DNA of 64,000 nucleotides from Microbacterium oxydans (GCF_000956405.1 NZ_JYIV01000016.1:1-64000), one strand, 5' to 3'. Counted from the first letter of the stretch, positions 44,694-55,489 are shown. Translations and numbers: made by a program. The notes: generated by a model not told the origin, from the letters alone.

Positions 44694-45233
44694 ATGACGA
44701 TCGCACTCTCTCGACCGAGCATCGACCTCTTCGACTCCTGGGCCGCCGCCGTGGCCGAGTTCGAGGGCGGACAGGTCGACGGCGGCGGTATCGAGAAGGG
44801 CTTCGTGCCCGACCGGGCCGCTTTCGAGGCGTTCGTCGAGCGCGCAGAGCTCTACGCCACGCCTGGTGCGGTGCTCCCGCAGGGCCACGTGCCCTGTGAC
44901 CACTACTGGATCACCGAGGGCGACCAGGTGGTCGGCTTCCTCTCCTTCCGCCGGGAGCTCAACGACCACCTGCGCCGCTTCGGCGGCCACATCGGCTATT
45001 CGGTGGTCCCTTCCCGTCGCCGCGAAGGGATCGTGCGCGAGGCGATGCGGCAGGTGCTCCGCCAGGCGAAGGTGGAGGGCTACGAACGCGTCATGCTCAC
45101 GTGCGACGACGACAACATCGGGTCCATCCGCACGATCGAGGGAGCCGGTGGAGAGCTCGAAGACGTGATCGAGGCGCCGGAGACGGGACAGCCTCTCGTG
45201 CGCCGGTACTGGATCGATATTTCGAGTACCTGA
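44694..45233 (+). CDS. GNAT-family acetyltransferase
   Basis: A 179-aa predicted acetyltransferase. The acetyl-CoA region is GYSVVPSRRREGIVREAMRQVL, followed by ERVMLTCDDDNIGSIRTIEGAGG, a pattern of the COG3981 group. The ATG at 44694 is 41 nt after the DUF2442 stop. Substrate unknown. Confidence 0.85.
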   Translation: MTIALSRPSIDLFDSWAAAVAEFEGGQVDGGGIEKGFVPDRAAFEAFVERAELYATPGAVLPQGHVPCDHYWITEGDQVVGFLSFRRELNDHLRRFGGHIGYSVVPSRRREGIVREAMRQVLRQAKVEGYERVMLTCDDDNIGSIRTIEGAGGELEDVIEAPETGQPLVRRYWIDISST

Positions 45234-45302
45234 CTCGCCGCGAGCTAGGGTAGTTCCTCGGCGGTCGTCCGGTCGCTGCTGTCGACCCGAGGAGCACACG
45301 TC

Positions 45303-46777
45303 GTGATCCGAAATCCATCCACCGCGGCTGGCCGCCTGCGCCGATCGGTGCGCACCGTCGGCGCGGCCGCACTCGTCGCGTTCGTCGCGGTCGGGGCACT
45401 GCTCGCCGGTGCCGCCCCCGCCACCGCCGCGAACGACGGCGACAAGTACGTCATCGGCACCGACACGACGTTCGCGCCGTTCGAGTTCACGAATGCCGAC
45501 GGCGACCTCGTCGGTATCGACATGGACCTGCTCCGCGCGATCGCGAAGGACCAGGGGTTCGAGGTCGAGATCCGTCAGCTCGGATTCGACGCCGCCGTCC
45601 AGGCTCTGCAGTCGAACCAGGTCGACGCGGTCATGGCGGGCATGTCGATCACCGAGGAGCGGCAGAAGACCTTCGACTTCAGCGAGCCGTACTTCACCAG
45701 CGGCATCCAGCTCGGAGTTCTCGAGTCGAGCGACATCCAGTCCCTCGACGACCTCGACGGCAAGAGCGTCGCGGTCAAGACCGGCACGCAGGGGCAGACC
45801 TTCGCCGACGAGAACAAGGACGAGTACGGCTTCACCGTCACCCCGTACCAGGACACGACCGACATGGTCGACGCGGTGAAGGCCGGCCAGGCGGTCGGCT
45901 ACTTCGAGGACTTCCCGGTGCTCGCCTACGGCATCCAGCAGGGCTCCGGCTTCCGTCTGGTCGGTGAGCCCGAGCTCGGCGGCGAGTACGGATTCGCAGT
46001 CAACAAGGGGCAGAAGCCCGAGCTGATCGAGATGTTCAACGCGGGGCTCGCGAACCTGAAGTCCTCGGGTGAGTACGACAAGATCGTCGACACCTACCTG
46101 TCGGGTGGCGAGGAGTCCACGCAGCCGACCGACATCTTCTCCGTCGCGGTGAAGTACTGGCCGGCGCTCATGGAGGGCCTGTGGCTCACGATCCTCGCGA
46201 CGATCGTCGCCATCGTGGCCGCGTTCATCCTGGGACTCATCTTCGGTTTCGGCCGGGTCTCGAAGTTCGCGCCGTTCCGCTGGGTCGCCACCGCCTACGT
46301 GTACATCTTCCGCGGCACTCCGATCCTCATCCAGGCGTTCTTCGTGTTCTTCGCGATCCCGCAGCTGTTCCCCGGCCTCACCTTCAACCCGTTCGTCGCC
46401 GGAGCGATCACGCTCTCGCTCAACACGGGTGCCTATATGACCGAGATCATCCGCGGTGGCATCCAGGCGGTCGACCCCGGCCAGAACGAGGCCTCGCGCT
46501 CGCTGGGTCTGAGCCACTGGAAGACCATGCAGAAGGTCGTGCTGCCCCAGGCGTTCCGCATCATGGTCCCGTCGTTCGTGAACCAGGGCATCATCACCCT
46601 CAAGGACACGTCGCTGATCAGCGTCATCGGCCTCGCGGAGCTGACGTTCGTGTCGCGCCAGATCATCGCCTCGACGTACTTGTCGGCACAGGTGCTGACG
46701 ATCGTCGCCATCATCTACTTCGTCGTGATCACGCTGCTGACGCTGCTCGCGAACCGCCTGGAGAGGACGTTCAACGC

Positions 46778-46781
<4 letters not shown>
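45303..46781 (+). CDS. Polar amino-acid ABC transporter, fused binding protein and permease
   Basis: A 492-aa fusion. A signal sequence (about residues 20-42) precedes an SBP_bac_3 receptor domain (about 50-265: [25 protein letters not shown]). This is followed without a break by a HisM/GlnP-type permease (about 280-490) with about five membrane segments and EAA loop [24 protein letters not shown]. The receptor is thus tethered to the transporter instead of free as a lipoprotein. GTG start at 45303. The stop overlaps the ATPase gene by 4 nt. Glutamine or glutamate is the likely ligand class. Confidence 0.9.
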
Positions 46782-47506
<725 letters not shown>

Positions 47507-47514
47507 GTCCGCCC

Positions 47515-47577
47515 CGTTCGAATCGCGCAAATGGCTGCATCCCACTCTCGGATGCAGCCATTTGCGCGATTCGAACG
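47515..47577. repeat. Long perfect hairpin, TTCGAATCGCGC family
   Basis: A 28-bp perfect stem (arms 47515-47542 and 47550-47577) with a 7-nt loop. The first 18 bases of the arm match the hairpin at 26927 except one base. It sits between the convergent glnQ (stop 47506) and MFS (stop 47582) genes and nearly fills the gap, so bidirectional termination is expected. Confidence 0.85.
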
Positions 47578-47581
47578 ACCG

Positions 47582-48883
47582 TCAGGGGGCCGGATGCCTG
47601 CGGATGGTCGCGCTGACCAGGGCGGCGACGGCGCACAGGCCGGCGGCGGCGAACCACGCGACCGTGTACTGACCGGTGTGGTCACGCACGATGCCGGCGA
47701 GGATCGAGGCGATGCCGGCACCGATCTGATGCGCCGCGAACACCCAGCCGAACACGAGTGGACCCTTGTCGCCGAAGACCTCACGGCACAGTGCGATCGT
47801 CGGCGGCACGGTCGCGACCCAGTCGAGCCCGTAGATGACGATGAACACGACGATGCTCGGCTGCACGTCGGCGGAGAGCAGGCTCGGAAGGAAGAGCAGG
47901 CTCACCCCGCGCAGTGCGTAGTACGCGGCGAGGAGGATGCGCGGATTCACGCGGTCTGTGAGCCAGCCCGAGAACACGGTGCCGACGATGTCGAAGATGC
48001 CCACGACGGCGAGAAGCCCTGCCGCGGTCGTCGTCGCCATCCCGTGGTCGTGGGCGCTGGGGATGAAGTGCGTGCCGATCAATCCGTTGGTCGTCGCCCC
48101 GCAGATCGCGAAGCCGATCGCCAGCGCCCAGAAGGTCTTGGTGCGCGCGGCCTCTCGGAGCGTCGAGAGGGCGAGCTTCGCGGCGCCCCACGCCGTGCCT
48201 CGACGCACGGGTGCAGAGGTGGGTGCGAGTGAGGTCTCGCCGTAGCGGGCGACACCGAGGTCGCTCGGCCGGTTGCGGAGGAAGATCCAGACGAGCGGCA
48301 CGACGGCGAGAGCGCCACCCGCGATGATGAGTGACGCCCCGCGCCATCCGACATCCTCGGCAGCGGCCGCGATCACGGGGAGGAAGACGAGCTGACCTGT
48401 CGCGCTGCCCGCGGTCAGGACACCCGAGACGAGTCCGCGCCGGGTGGCGAACCAGGTGTCGGTGATGGTCGCCGCGAACACCAGTGCCATCGAGCCCGTG
48501 CCGAGTCCGATCAGCACGCCCCAGGTCAGGATGAGCTGGCCTGGTGTCGCCACGAACACGCTCAGGGCTGAGCCCGCCCCGATCACGATAAGAGCGACGA
48601 CCGTGACCGCGCGGATCCCGAAGCGCTGCATGAGCGCCGCGGCGAACGGGGCGATGAGCCCGTAGAGCAGCAGGTTGATCGAGACGGCGAGCGACAGCTC
48701 GGCCGTGGTCCATCCGAACTCCTCTTCGAGAGGAACCATGAGAACGCCGGGGGCTGCGCGGAAACCGGCGGCGCCGATCAGAGCGATGAGAGCCACGAGG
48801 GCCACAGTCCACGCGGGGTGGAATCGACGCCGTCCTGCGTCGAGGGGTTCCTCGATCGGCCCGTCGAGCGATTCGGCGGTCAT
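47582..48883 (-). CDS. MFS transporter
   Basis: A 433-aa carrier with 12 predicted membrane segments. The N-terminal half has GVLMVPLEEEFGWTTAELSLAVS and ADTW-type ITDTWFATRRGLVSG, resembling monocarboxylate/oxalate-formate (OFA-like) carriers. The ATG at 48883 overlaps the stop of the HxlR regulator gene by 4 nt. The substrate is unknown; efflux or uptake cannot be distinguished. Confidence 0.88.
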   Translation of the reverse strand: MTAESLDGPIEEPLDAGRRRFHPAWTVALVALIALIGAAGFRAAPGVLMVPLEEEFGWTTAELSLAVSINLLLYGLIAPFAAALMQRFGIRAVTVVALIVIGAGSALSVFVATPGQLILTWGVLIGLGTGSMALVFAATITDTWFATRRGLVSGVLTAGSATGQLVFLPVIAAAAEDVGWRGASLIIAGGALAVVPLVWIFLRNRPSDLGVARYGETSLAPTSAPVRRGTAWGAAKLALSTLREAARTKTFWALAIGFAICGATTNGLIGTHFIPSAHDHGMATTTAAGLLAVVGIFDIVGTVFSGWLTDRVNPRILLAAYYALRGVSLLFLPSLLSADVQPSIVVFIVIYGLDWVATVPPTIALCREVFGDKGPLVFGWVFAAHQIGAGIASILAGIVRDHTGQYTVAWFAAAGLCAVAALVSATIRRHPAP

Positions 48884-49359
48884 GCCGCGCGTCCGGTGAG
48901 GAGGACGAACGGCTCCCCGCCCATGCTGCGTCGCGCCCAGCGGGTGCTGTCGACGTCCAGCGATGCGGCGCAGGTGGCGCACCAGTCGACCGAATCGGAG
49001 ACCTCGCCGCAACGGCCGCAGCTCACCGTCAGACCCCAGGGGCCGTCGGGATCGGTGGCTCGCGAGAACCGGGCGTAGGCGTGCAGGATCGGGAGTGTCT
49101 GCCGTCCCGCGGTCGTCACCCCGTAGCCGCTGCGCGCATCGGCGGGGTCTTCGCGCTCGACGAGTCCTGCTTCGCTCATCGCGGTGAGTCGTCGAGACAG
49201 CACGGAGTCGGCCGCGCCGGTGGCGTCCCGCAGCTGGTCGAAGCGGGTGCGTCCGGAGAAGAGCTCACGCAGGATGAGCAGCACCCAGGGGTCGGCGAGG
49301 ATGTCGGCGGAGCGCGCGATGGGGCAGGTCGCGGATGACCAGTCGGAGCGGAGCGGCAT
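48880..49359 (-). CDS. HxlR-family transcriptional regulator
   Basis: A 159-aa protein. The HxlR winged HTH covers about residues 5-95 (CPIARSADILADPWVLLILREL; FDQLRDATGAADSVLSRRLTAM). It has the conserved N-terminal Cys, here Cys11, used as a redox/electrophile sensor in some members. A C-terminal zinc-ribbon-like CGRCG...CATC follows. The ATG at 49359 is chosen, as an upstream frame would cross the palindromic operator. It controls the co-transcribed MFS gene. Confidence 0.9.
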   Translation of the reverse strand: MPLRSDWSSATCPIARSADILADPWVLLILRELFSGRTRFDQLRDATGAADSVLSRRLTAMSEAGLVEREDPADARSGYGVTTAGRQTLPILHAYARFSRATDPDGPWGLTVSCGRCGEVSDSVDWCATCAASLDVDSTRWARRSMGGEPFVLLTGRAA

Positions 49360-49365
49360 GCGACA

Positions 49366-49382
49366 ACTTTCTTGAAGAAAGT
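49366..49382 (-). promoter_or_regulatory. HxlR operator palindrome
   Basis: ACTTTCTTGAAGAAAGT is a perfect 17-bp palindrome, nested in a wider ACAAC/GTTGT pair. It sits 7 nt upstream of the HxlR start codon, so autoregulation of the hxlR-MFS operon is expected. The form matches operators reported for DUF24/HxlR regulators. Confidence 0.75.
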
Positions 49383-49557
49383 ATCGGTTGTCAATCGACG
49401 TCACTCACGTTGGCAGTTATCCGCTCCGCATTCGGCGGATATCGTGCGCTCGGCAGCGCGGGCGGCGCCGACTGTCCGTGCACTCGCCGAGCGCACGGAC
49501 GGTCGGCGGGGCGAAGCCGTGCGTTCGCGCAGCAGCGCGATGCGACCCGGCGGGCGG

Positions 49558-50835
49558 TTACTCGGCGACGCGGGCGGCGATGTCGGTACGGTAGTGGGAG
49601 CCGTCGAGGCGGATGCGGGCGATCGCCTCGTAGGCGCGGTCTCGCGCGGTGCGGAAGCCGGAGGCGACGGCCACCACGTTCAGTACGCGTCCGCCCGTGG
49701 CGATGAGCGATCCACCCGGGGCATCGGGGCTCGCGGTGGCGGCGTGCACGATGCGGACGCCCTCGACGGCCGCGGCGTCGGCCAGGCCCTCGATCGGACG
49801 GCCGGTCTGCGGCGACTCGGGATAGCCCTCGCTGGCCAGGACGACCGTGATCGCGACGTCGTCGCTGAACACGGGGTCCGGCTGATCCTCGAGGGTGCCG
49901 GATGCCGCGGCGAACAGCAGCTCCGACAGCGGGGTGACCAGACGTGGAAGCACGATCTGCGTCTCGGGGTCTCCGAAGCGGGCGTTGAACTCGATCACGC
50001 GCACACCGGCCGGGGTCAGGATCAGCCCTGCGTAGAGGAGTCCGATGAACGGGGTGCCCTCCGAGTCGAGCTGCCGCACCACGGGAAGCGCTACGTCGCG
50101 GGTGACCTCTTCGACGAAGGCCCGCTCGCTGCCGAACTGCTCGTCGAGCCACGGCAGCGGCGAGTAGGCGCCCATGCCTCCCGTGTTGGGTCCTGCGTCG
50201 CCGTCGAGTGCGCGCTTGAAGTCCTGCGCGGGGCTGAGCGCGCGCACGGTGTCGCCGTCGCTCAGGAAGAACAGGGAGACCTCGGGGCCGGAGAGGAACT
50301 CCTCGATCAGCACCGGGCCGGCGGGGAGGTACTGCTCAGCGTGCGCGAGCGCCTCCGCGCGGTCGGACGTGACGATGACGCCCTTGCCCGCAGCGAGCCC
50401 ATCGGCCTTGACCACGTAGGGGGCACCGAGCTCGTCGAACGCCGACTCGACATCGGCCGTGGTGGCGGCACGGACCGCGCGGCCGGTCGGCACACCCGCG
50501 GCGTCCATCACGCGCTTCGCGAACGACTTCGAGCCTTCGAGCTGGGCCGCGGCCTTGCCCGGTCCGAACACCGGGATGCCACGGACGCGCAGCGCGTCGG
50601 CGACGCCGGCGACGAGCGGCGCTTCCGGGCCGACGACGACCAGGTCGATGGCGTGCTCATGAGCGAAAGCGGTGACCGCTCCGCCGTCGAGCGGATCGAC
50701 CGAGACGGGGACGGCATCCTGTGCGATGCCGGCGTTGCCCGGAGCGACGAAGATCTCATGCTCCGTCTGCTCCGCCCGCAGAGCGAGGATGATCGCGTGC
50801 TCACGGGCACCGGAACCGAGGACGAGAATCTTCAC
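49558..50835 (-). CDS. purD: Phosphoribosylamine-glycine ligase
   Basis: A 425-aa purine-synthesis enzyme (GAR synthetase). It has the N-terminal [21 protein letters not shown]-grasp [30 protein letters not shown] and [12 protein letters not shown]. Length is normal. The 198-bp gap between its stop and the HxlR gene shows no feature I can support. Confidence 0.96.
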   Translation of the reverse strand: MKILVLGSGAREHAIILALRAEQTEHEIFVAPGNAGIAQDAVPVSVDPLDGGAVTAFAHEHAIDLVVVGPEAPLVAGVADALRVRGIPVFGPGKAAAQLEGSKSFAKRVMDAAGVPTGRAVRAATTADVESAFDELGAPYVVKADGLAAGKGVIVTSDRAEALAHAEQYLPAGPVLIEEFLSGPEVSLFFLSDGDTVRALSPAQDFKRALDGDAGPNTGGMGAYSPLPWLDEQFGSERAFVEEVTRDVALPVVRQLDSEGTPFIGLLYAGLILTPAGVRVIEFNARFGDPETQIVLPRLVTPLSELLFAAASGTLEDQPDPVFSDDVAITVVLASEGYPESPQTGRPIEGLADAAAVEGVRIVHAATASPDAPGGSLIATGGRVLNVVAVASGFRTARDRAYEAIARIRLDGSHYRTDIAARVAE

Positions 50836-50903
50836 CCGTCCAGACTACCGAGGGTCGGCTGTCGGGTTTCGGCGGGCGGGGCACCATGCCCGCGCGGTGA
50901 GGT

Positions 50904-51578
50904 TCAGAGGTCGACGGTCCGCTCGATCGAGGCATCCCACGGCAGGGTCCAGCCGGCCGCGTCGAAGAGGGCATCGAGCACCATCGCGGTGAAGCCCCAG
51001 ACGATCGTGCCGTCGACGTCGAACGCCGGACCGCGGAACGTGCGGCCCATGCGGGTGATCGTCGAGGTGAAGCGGGTCTCGGGGTCGAGCAGCTGCGCGA
51101 CGGGGACTCGGAACACCTCGACGGTCTCTGCGTGATCGACCGCCACGACCCGCGACGGCGACTGCCACCAGGCCAGGACGGGTGTCACCAGGTGGTTGCT
51201 CGCGGCGAGGGGGATCACCGGCAGAGTCGCCAGCACCTCGACGCCTGTCGGGTCGAGTCCGGTCTCCTCCTCGGCTTCGCGCAGGGCGGTGGCGATGACG
51301 TCGGCATCGTCCGGCTCGACCCTGCCTCCGGGGAACGAGACCTGTCCGGGGTGGGACGAGAGCGTGGGTGCGCGTCGTTGCAGCAGCACATCGAGGTCGC
51401 GGGCGATGGTCGAACCGGTCGTGGGGGCGGGGATTCGGTCGAGCACGCCGAACAGGATGAGCACGGCCGCGTCGTGGGCGCTCTTCGGGTCGGCGAGGCG
51501 AGGGATGCGCACGCCCCACGAATGGTCGGCGACCGCCGCGAGCAGCTCGGCGCGGGCGCCCGTCGGATGCATGCTCAT
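50904..51578 (-). CDS. Nudix hydrolase (CoA pyrophosphatase-like)
   Basis: A 224-aa hydrolase. The Nudix box is GGRVEPDDADVIATALREAEEETGL in pattern form GxxExxxxxxxxALREAxEETG, preceded by the UPF0035 element LLQRRAPTLSSHPGQVSFPGG typical of CoA/NADH diphosphatases (NudL). ATG codons at 51590, 51578 and 51572 are all possible; none has a strong ribosome-binding site. It probably cleaves CoA or its oxidised forms. Confidence 0.88.
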   Translation of the reverse strand: MSMHPTGARAELLAAVADHSWGVRIPRLADPKSAHDAAVLILFGVLDRIPAPTTGSTIARDLDVLLQRRAPTLSSHPGQVSFPGGRVEPDDADVIATALREAEEETGLDPTGVEVLATLPVIPLAASNHLVTPVLAWWQSPSRVVAVDHAETVEVFRVPVAQLLDPETRFTSTITRMGRTFRGPAFDVDGTIVWGFTAMVLDALFDAAGWTLPWDASIERTVDL

Positions 51579-51626
51579 GCGTCCGAGCATAGGACGCCGC
51601 CGGGCGTGCGGTCGTAGTCTGGAGCG

Positions 51627-51995
51627 ATGGCCAAGAAGATCGACATCGTGGACGGACGCACGGCTCTCGATGCCGTCCGCGCCGCGGAGGCCTCGGGGGC
51701 GAAACCGCAGCGCACCGAACTCGCCACGGCCGTGCGGTACCTGCTGCAGCTGCTCGACGAGAAGGCACCGGGCAACAGCGTCGAGGTGCGCGTCCCACCC
51801 TTCGGCGCGGTGCAGGTCATCCAGGGTCCCCGGCACACCAGAGGCACACCGCCGAACGTGGTCGAGATGGATGCAGCGACCTGGATCGCTGTGGCGACAG
51901 GGGCGGAGCGATGGGTGGATGCTGCTTCGGGCGGACGCATCCACGCCTCGGGCACGCGCGCCGATCTGAGCGACGTTCTGCCGGTGCGGCCGTAG
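51627..51995 (+). CDS. Sterol-carrier-like small protein
   Basis: A 122-aa protein widely kept in actinobacteria, often labelled sterol carrier family. It has VEVRVPPFGAVQVIQGPRHTRGTPPNVVEMDAATWIAVATG, resembling the C-terminal half of SCP2/MDMPI-type folds. Biochemical role is unknown. It is divergent from the Nudix gene with 48 nt between the starts. Confidence 0.7.
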   Translation: MAKKIDIVDGRTALDAVRAAEASGAKPQRTELATAVRYLLQLLDEKAPGNSVEVRVPPFGAVQVIQGPRHTRGTPPNVVEMDAATWIAVATGAERWVDAASGGRIHASGTRADLSDVLPVRP

Positions 51996-52030
51996 CGCGG
52001 AGCCGGTCAGGTCGGACAGTCGAGTCCGGT

Positions 52031-52483
52031 TCAGGGCTTCGGGTGCCGCGCAGTCTCATCGATGAGCTGCTGCACCCGGGTGGGGTCCGCGTCTCTGGCG
52101 AGGGCGACGTAGTGGTCCATGACGGCGGGTCGATACCGCACCGGCATCGTCTGTCCCGGTGCGAGCCGGGTCAGCTCGGTCACCGTGAAGTCCTCATCTG
52201 CGATGCCGCGGAACGAGGCTCCGTCCGCGGTCGTCACATCGAGCATGAGCACCAGGCGGACGCCGCCGTCGCTGCTGACCTCGCGCCAGTCGACGAGGGT
52301 GCCGATGGCGAGTGCTCCTGCGCGGAGTTCGGTGTTGCGCCGTCGGGCTTCACCGCTCAGGAGCGGGTTCAGGGCGACACCGGGAAAGGCGGGTCCGACG
52401 CCGAGAGACTCACGGCTCAGGTCGGGCCGGAGCTGCTCCATCAGATCGCTGAACCGCTGTCTCTTCTTCTTGGAACCGAACAT
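52031..52483 (-). CDS. Hypothetical protein
   Basis: A 150-aa soluble protein with a basic N-terminus (MFGSKKKRQRFSDLMEQLRP) and a beta-rich centre (VRLVLMLDVTTADGASFRG, then FTVTELTRLAPGQTMPVRYRP) that resembles an OB-fold-like domain. No signal peptide or membrane segment. I do not recognise a family with confidence. It lies downstream of and on the same strand as the haem transporter genes, 59 nt past the last of them. Confidence 0.65.
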   Translation of the reverse strand: MFGSKKKRQRFSDLMEQLRPDLSRESLGVGPAFPGVALNPLLSGEARRRNTELRAGALAIGTLVDWREVSSDGGVRLVLMLDVTTADGASFRGIADEDFTVTELTRLAPGQTMPVRYRPAVMDHYVALARDADPTRVQQLIDETARHPKP

Positions 52484-52542
52484 CCTGGCTCTCCCTCGCG
52501 CTCGGTCAGCAATCTACCGGCCTTCGGGCGACCCCGCACGGT

Positions 52543-53316
52543 TCAGCGCCGAGCGACCACGAGTGGCACACCGGTCGTGGGGTGGGGGAACACATCCACC
52601 GCCTGACCGTAGACGTGCTCGATCCGCTCGGCGGTGAGCACCTCCGTGGCTGTACCCGTCGCGGCGACCCGCCCGCCCGAGAGCAGCGTGACACGGTCGG
52701 CGTGCGCGAGGGCGGCGTTGAGGTCGTGCAGCACGATGGCCACCGCGATCCCCGCATCGGCACGTCCTCGGATCAGACGCATGACGTCTTCGTGATGCTT
52801 GAGGTCGAGGGCCGCGGTCGGCTCGTCGAGCAGCAGGACGTCGGTGCTCTGGGCGATCACGCGGGCCAGGGCGACCCTGGCGCGCTCGCCGCCGGACAGC
52901 GAGGGCACCGCCCGGGCTTTCAGGGCGGCCACCTCGGTCTGGCGCATCGCCCAGGCAACCTGCGCGTCGTCGTCCTCGGCTGCAGGGGTGCGCGCCCACG
53001 GCCTCCGACCCATGCGGACGACCTGCTCCGCGTCGAAGGGGAACGTCACCGTGTTCTCCTGCAGCAGCACCGCGCGCTGCTGGGCGAGCGTGCGCGGTGT
53101 GATCCGGTCGATCGATCGTCCGTCGAGCTCGACGCTTCCCGCGTGTGCGGTGACATCGCCGGCGAGCACTCCGAACAGGGTGGACTTGCCCGCGCCGTTC
53201 GGGCCGACCAGGGCGTGGATCTCTCCCGCGTGGATCTGGATGGAGGCGTCGTCGAGGATCGTCCGTCCTTCGCCGACGCGCACCGTGAGCCCCGATCCGC
53301 GCAGCCGCACGCTCAT
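52543..53316 (-). CDS. hmuV: Haem ABC transporter ATPase
   Basis: A 257-aa FepC/HmuV-type ATPase with Walker A GPNGAGKST, the haem-family VLLQENTVTFPFDAEQVVRMGR, signature LSGGERARVALAR and Walker B VLLLDEPTAALD. The start at 53316 overlaps the permease stop by 4 nt and has GGAGG at good spacing; an ATG two codons upstream is possible. Third gene of the haem import operon. Confidence 0.92.
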   Translation of the reverse strand: MSVRLRGSGLTVRVGEGRTILDDASIQIHAGEIHALVGPNGAGKSTLFGVLAGDVTAHAGSVELDGRSIDRITPRTLAQQRAVLLQENTVTFPFDAEQVVRMGRRPWARTPAAEDDDAQVAWAMRQTEVAALKARAVPSLSGGERARVALARVIAQSTDVLLLDEPTAALDLKHHEDVMRLIRGRADAGIAVAIVLHDLNAALAHADRVTLLSGGRVAATGTATEVLTAERIEHVYGQAVDVFPHPTTGVPLVVARR

Positions 53317-54386
53317 GCCCATCCTCCCGAGCGACGGCGCGTGCGCACGAGCAGCCACAGGAAGAAGGGGCCGCCGACGAGCGAGGTGATCATGCCGATG
53401 GGCAGATCCGCGAGCGGCACGGCGGTGCGAGCGACCAGGTCGGCGACGGCGATGAGCAGTGCGCCACCGAGTGCCGAGGCGATCACGAGCGGCAGGTGGG
53501 CAGGGCCGATCATCATGCGCATCAGGTGCGGGACGACGAGGCCGGCGAATCCGATGATCCCGGCGAACGCGACAGCAGCGCAGACCAGGAGTGCGACCGT
53601 GACGATCACGACGATCCGCAGCAGTTCCACATTGACGCCGAGGTGTCGGGCGGTGCGCTCGCCGAGTGCGAAGAGGTCGAGGCTGGGCGCGACGATCAGG
53701 GCGACGACGACGCCGATCAACACCAGGGGTGCGACGAGCTGGATGTTCGACCACAGTGCGCCGTTGAGGGAACCGAGCTGCCAGAACACGATCTGCTCGC
53801 GCGTCGACGTGGTGCCGAGAAAGGTGAAGAAGGCCATACCGGCCCCGGCGATCGCATTGATCGCGATGCCCGTCAGCAACAGGGTCACGACTTCGGTGCG
53901 CCCGCCGGACCGACTGATGAAGTACACCGAGAACACGGCGACCAGGCCGCCGAGGAAGGCGAACGCGGGCGTGGTCCACATCCCGAATGTCGCCAGGCCG
54001 AACGTGATGCTCGCTGCCGCGCCGAGAGCAGCGCCCGAGGAGACCCCGACCACGCCGGCATCCGCGAGCGGGTTCCCGAAGATCGCCTGCATGAGCACGC
54101 CCGAGACGGCGAGGGCGGCACCGACGAGGAGCCCGAGCACGATGCGCGGCATCCTCAGGTTGAAGATCACGCCGTAGTCGGTGGAGGTCGCCGGAGCCCA
54201 GGGGGTATCGATGCCGGCGCCATGCAGCAGCACGCCGATCAGCGAAGTGGGGGAGAGGTCGTACTGCCCGCTCGTGATCGACACGATGCAGGTGATGGCC
54301 AGCGCGACGACCAGACCGACCGTCACCAGCGCGAAGCGCAGCCCCCGGTGTCTCGACGGAGTCGGTGTGACGACCTCCCCGGTCAC
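53313..54386 (-). CDS. hmuU: Haem ABC transporter permease (FecCD family)
   Basis: A 357-aa permease with about ten membrane segments. The FecCD hallmarks LRMPRIVLGLLVGAALAVSGVLMQ and FAGIIGFAGLVVPHLMR are present. The GTG start at 54386 overlaps the receptor stop. It forms the channel for haem passed from the lipoprotein receptor. Confidence 0.93.
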   Translation of the reverse strand: MTGEVVTPTPSRHRGLRFALVTVGLVVALAITCIVSITSGQYDLSPTSLIGVLLHGAGIDTPWAPATSTDYGVIFNLRMPRIVLGLLVGAALAVSGVLMQAIFGNPLADAGVVGVSSGAALGAAASITFGLATFGMWTTPAFAFLGGLVAVFSVYFISRSGGRTEVVTLLLTGIAINAIAGAGMAFFTFLGTTSTREQIVFWQLGSLNGALWSNIQLVAPLVLIGVVVALIVAPSLDLFALGERTARHLGVNVELLRIVVIVTVALLVCAAVAFAGIIGFAGLVVPHLMRMMIGPAHLPLVIASALGGALLIAVADLVARTAVPLADLPIGMITSLVGGPFFLWLLVRTRRRSGGWA

Positions 54387-55489
54387 TTCGCGGACTCGGG
54401 AGCGTAGAGGGCGCGGGCCAGGGCGCCGATCACACCGGCGGTGCGTGGACCGAAGCTGAGGATCTCGCTGTCGGCCATGTCGATCACTCGACGGTTCGCC
54501 CCGGCCGGGGTCTGCGCCACGGCAGGGATCCGCTCGATCAGCCCGTCGATACCGCCGACGGATTCGAGTCCGTCGGTCATCATCACGAGAACGTCGGGCT
54601 GGGCGGCGACCAGTGCCTCGGCGGTCATCGGCTTCATGCCCTCCCAGCCGATCTCGGCCGCCACGTCGATCCCGCCGACCGCGTCGATCAGCGAGTCGGC
54701 TCCGGAGTCCTCGCCGAAGATGTAGTACACGTTGGCGCTGCCGCGCACGTAGAGGAAGAGCATCCGCGCTCTGTCCGACCCTGCGGCGGGGACCACCTCG
54801 GCGACCTCGTCGAGGGTCTCGTCGAGCGAGGCATAGAGCCGGGCGATCAGGGCCTCGCCTCGACCGGGCACTCCGAGGGCGGTGGCGATCTCAGTCACCA
54901 GATCGTCGGTGGTGTCGATTCTGCGGTCGCTCGAGATCACGACCACGGCGATCCCCGCGTCACGCAGCTGTTGGCGCACCTCCTTCGGGCCGATCGTCGT
55001 GTCGGTGAGGACGACGGTGGGTGCCAGCTCGAGGATCGCCTCCGCGTTGAGCGTGTGGCCGGCCTTCGTGACGACCGGAAGGTCTTCGGTGCCGGCGAAC
55101 ACGGTGGAGGCGTCGCGCCCGACGACCTGTTCGCCGAGACCGAGTGCGAACACGGTCGATGCGATCGTGCCGGAGATGTCGATCGGGAGGATGCGGTCGA
55201 TGTCGGTGATCTCGACCTCGCGGCCCTCGTTGTCGGTCACTGCCACGGGGAGCTTCGGGGCGCTGTCGTCGTCGACGGGCTCGATCGCGTGGGTCGGGAG
55301 GCAGGCGGTCGAGGGGCCTTCGTGCGTGCGCACGTCGTCGATGAGGTCAAGGGAGGCGAGCGGGACGGAAGCCTGCGGGCAGTCGTCCTCGGCGACCGTG
55401 GCCGGTGCTGCCGTGGCTTCCGGATCCGCGCATGCCGCGAGCCCGACGGCGAGAGCGGCGACGAGGAGAAGGGCGGAGACGCGACGCAT
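54383..55489 (-). CDS. hmuT: Haem-binding lipoprotein of ABC transporter
   Basis: A 368-aa class III (helical-backbone) receptor. The lipobox LAAC gives Cys20. The Peripla_BP_2 domain begins at about residue 95 (DIDRILPIDISGTIASTVFALGLG). Conserved candidates for haem ligation include the His in KAGHTLNAE and a Tyr in VYYIFGEDSGADS. Its start codon abuts a DtxR-type box, which predicts iron repression. Divergent from the HtaA surface protein, as in corynebacterial haem loci. Confidence 0.92.
   Translation of the reverse strand: MRRVSALLLVAALAVGLAACADPEATAAPATVAEDDCPQASVPLASLDLIDDVRTHEGPSTACLPTHAIEPVDDDSAPKLPVAVTDNEGREVEITDIDRILPIDISGTIASTVFALGLGEQVVGRDASTVFAGTEDLPVVTKAGHTLNAEAILELAPTVVLTDTTIGPKEVRQQLRDAGIAVVVISSDRRIDTTDDLVTEIATALGVPGRGEALIARLYASLDETLDEVAEVVPAAGSDRARMLFLYVRGSANVYYIFGEDSGADSLIDAVGGIDVAAEIGWEGMKPMTAEALVAAQPDVLVMMTDGLESVGGIDGLIERIPAVAQTPAGANRRVIDMADSEILSFGPRTAGVIGALARALYAPESAK

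Noticed and set aside
49383..49557. Intergenic region between HxlR and purD checked for a riboswitch or small RNA
   Set aside because: It holds only short GC-rich inverted words. It is also downstream of purD, not upstream, so a purine riboswitch would be misplaced.
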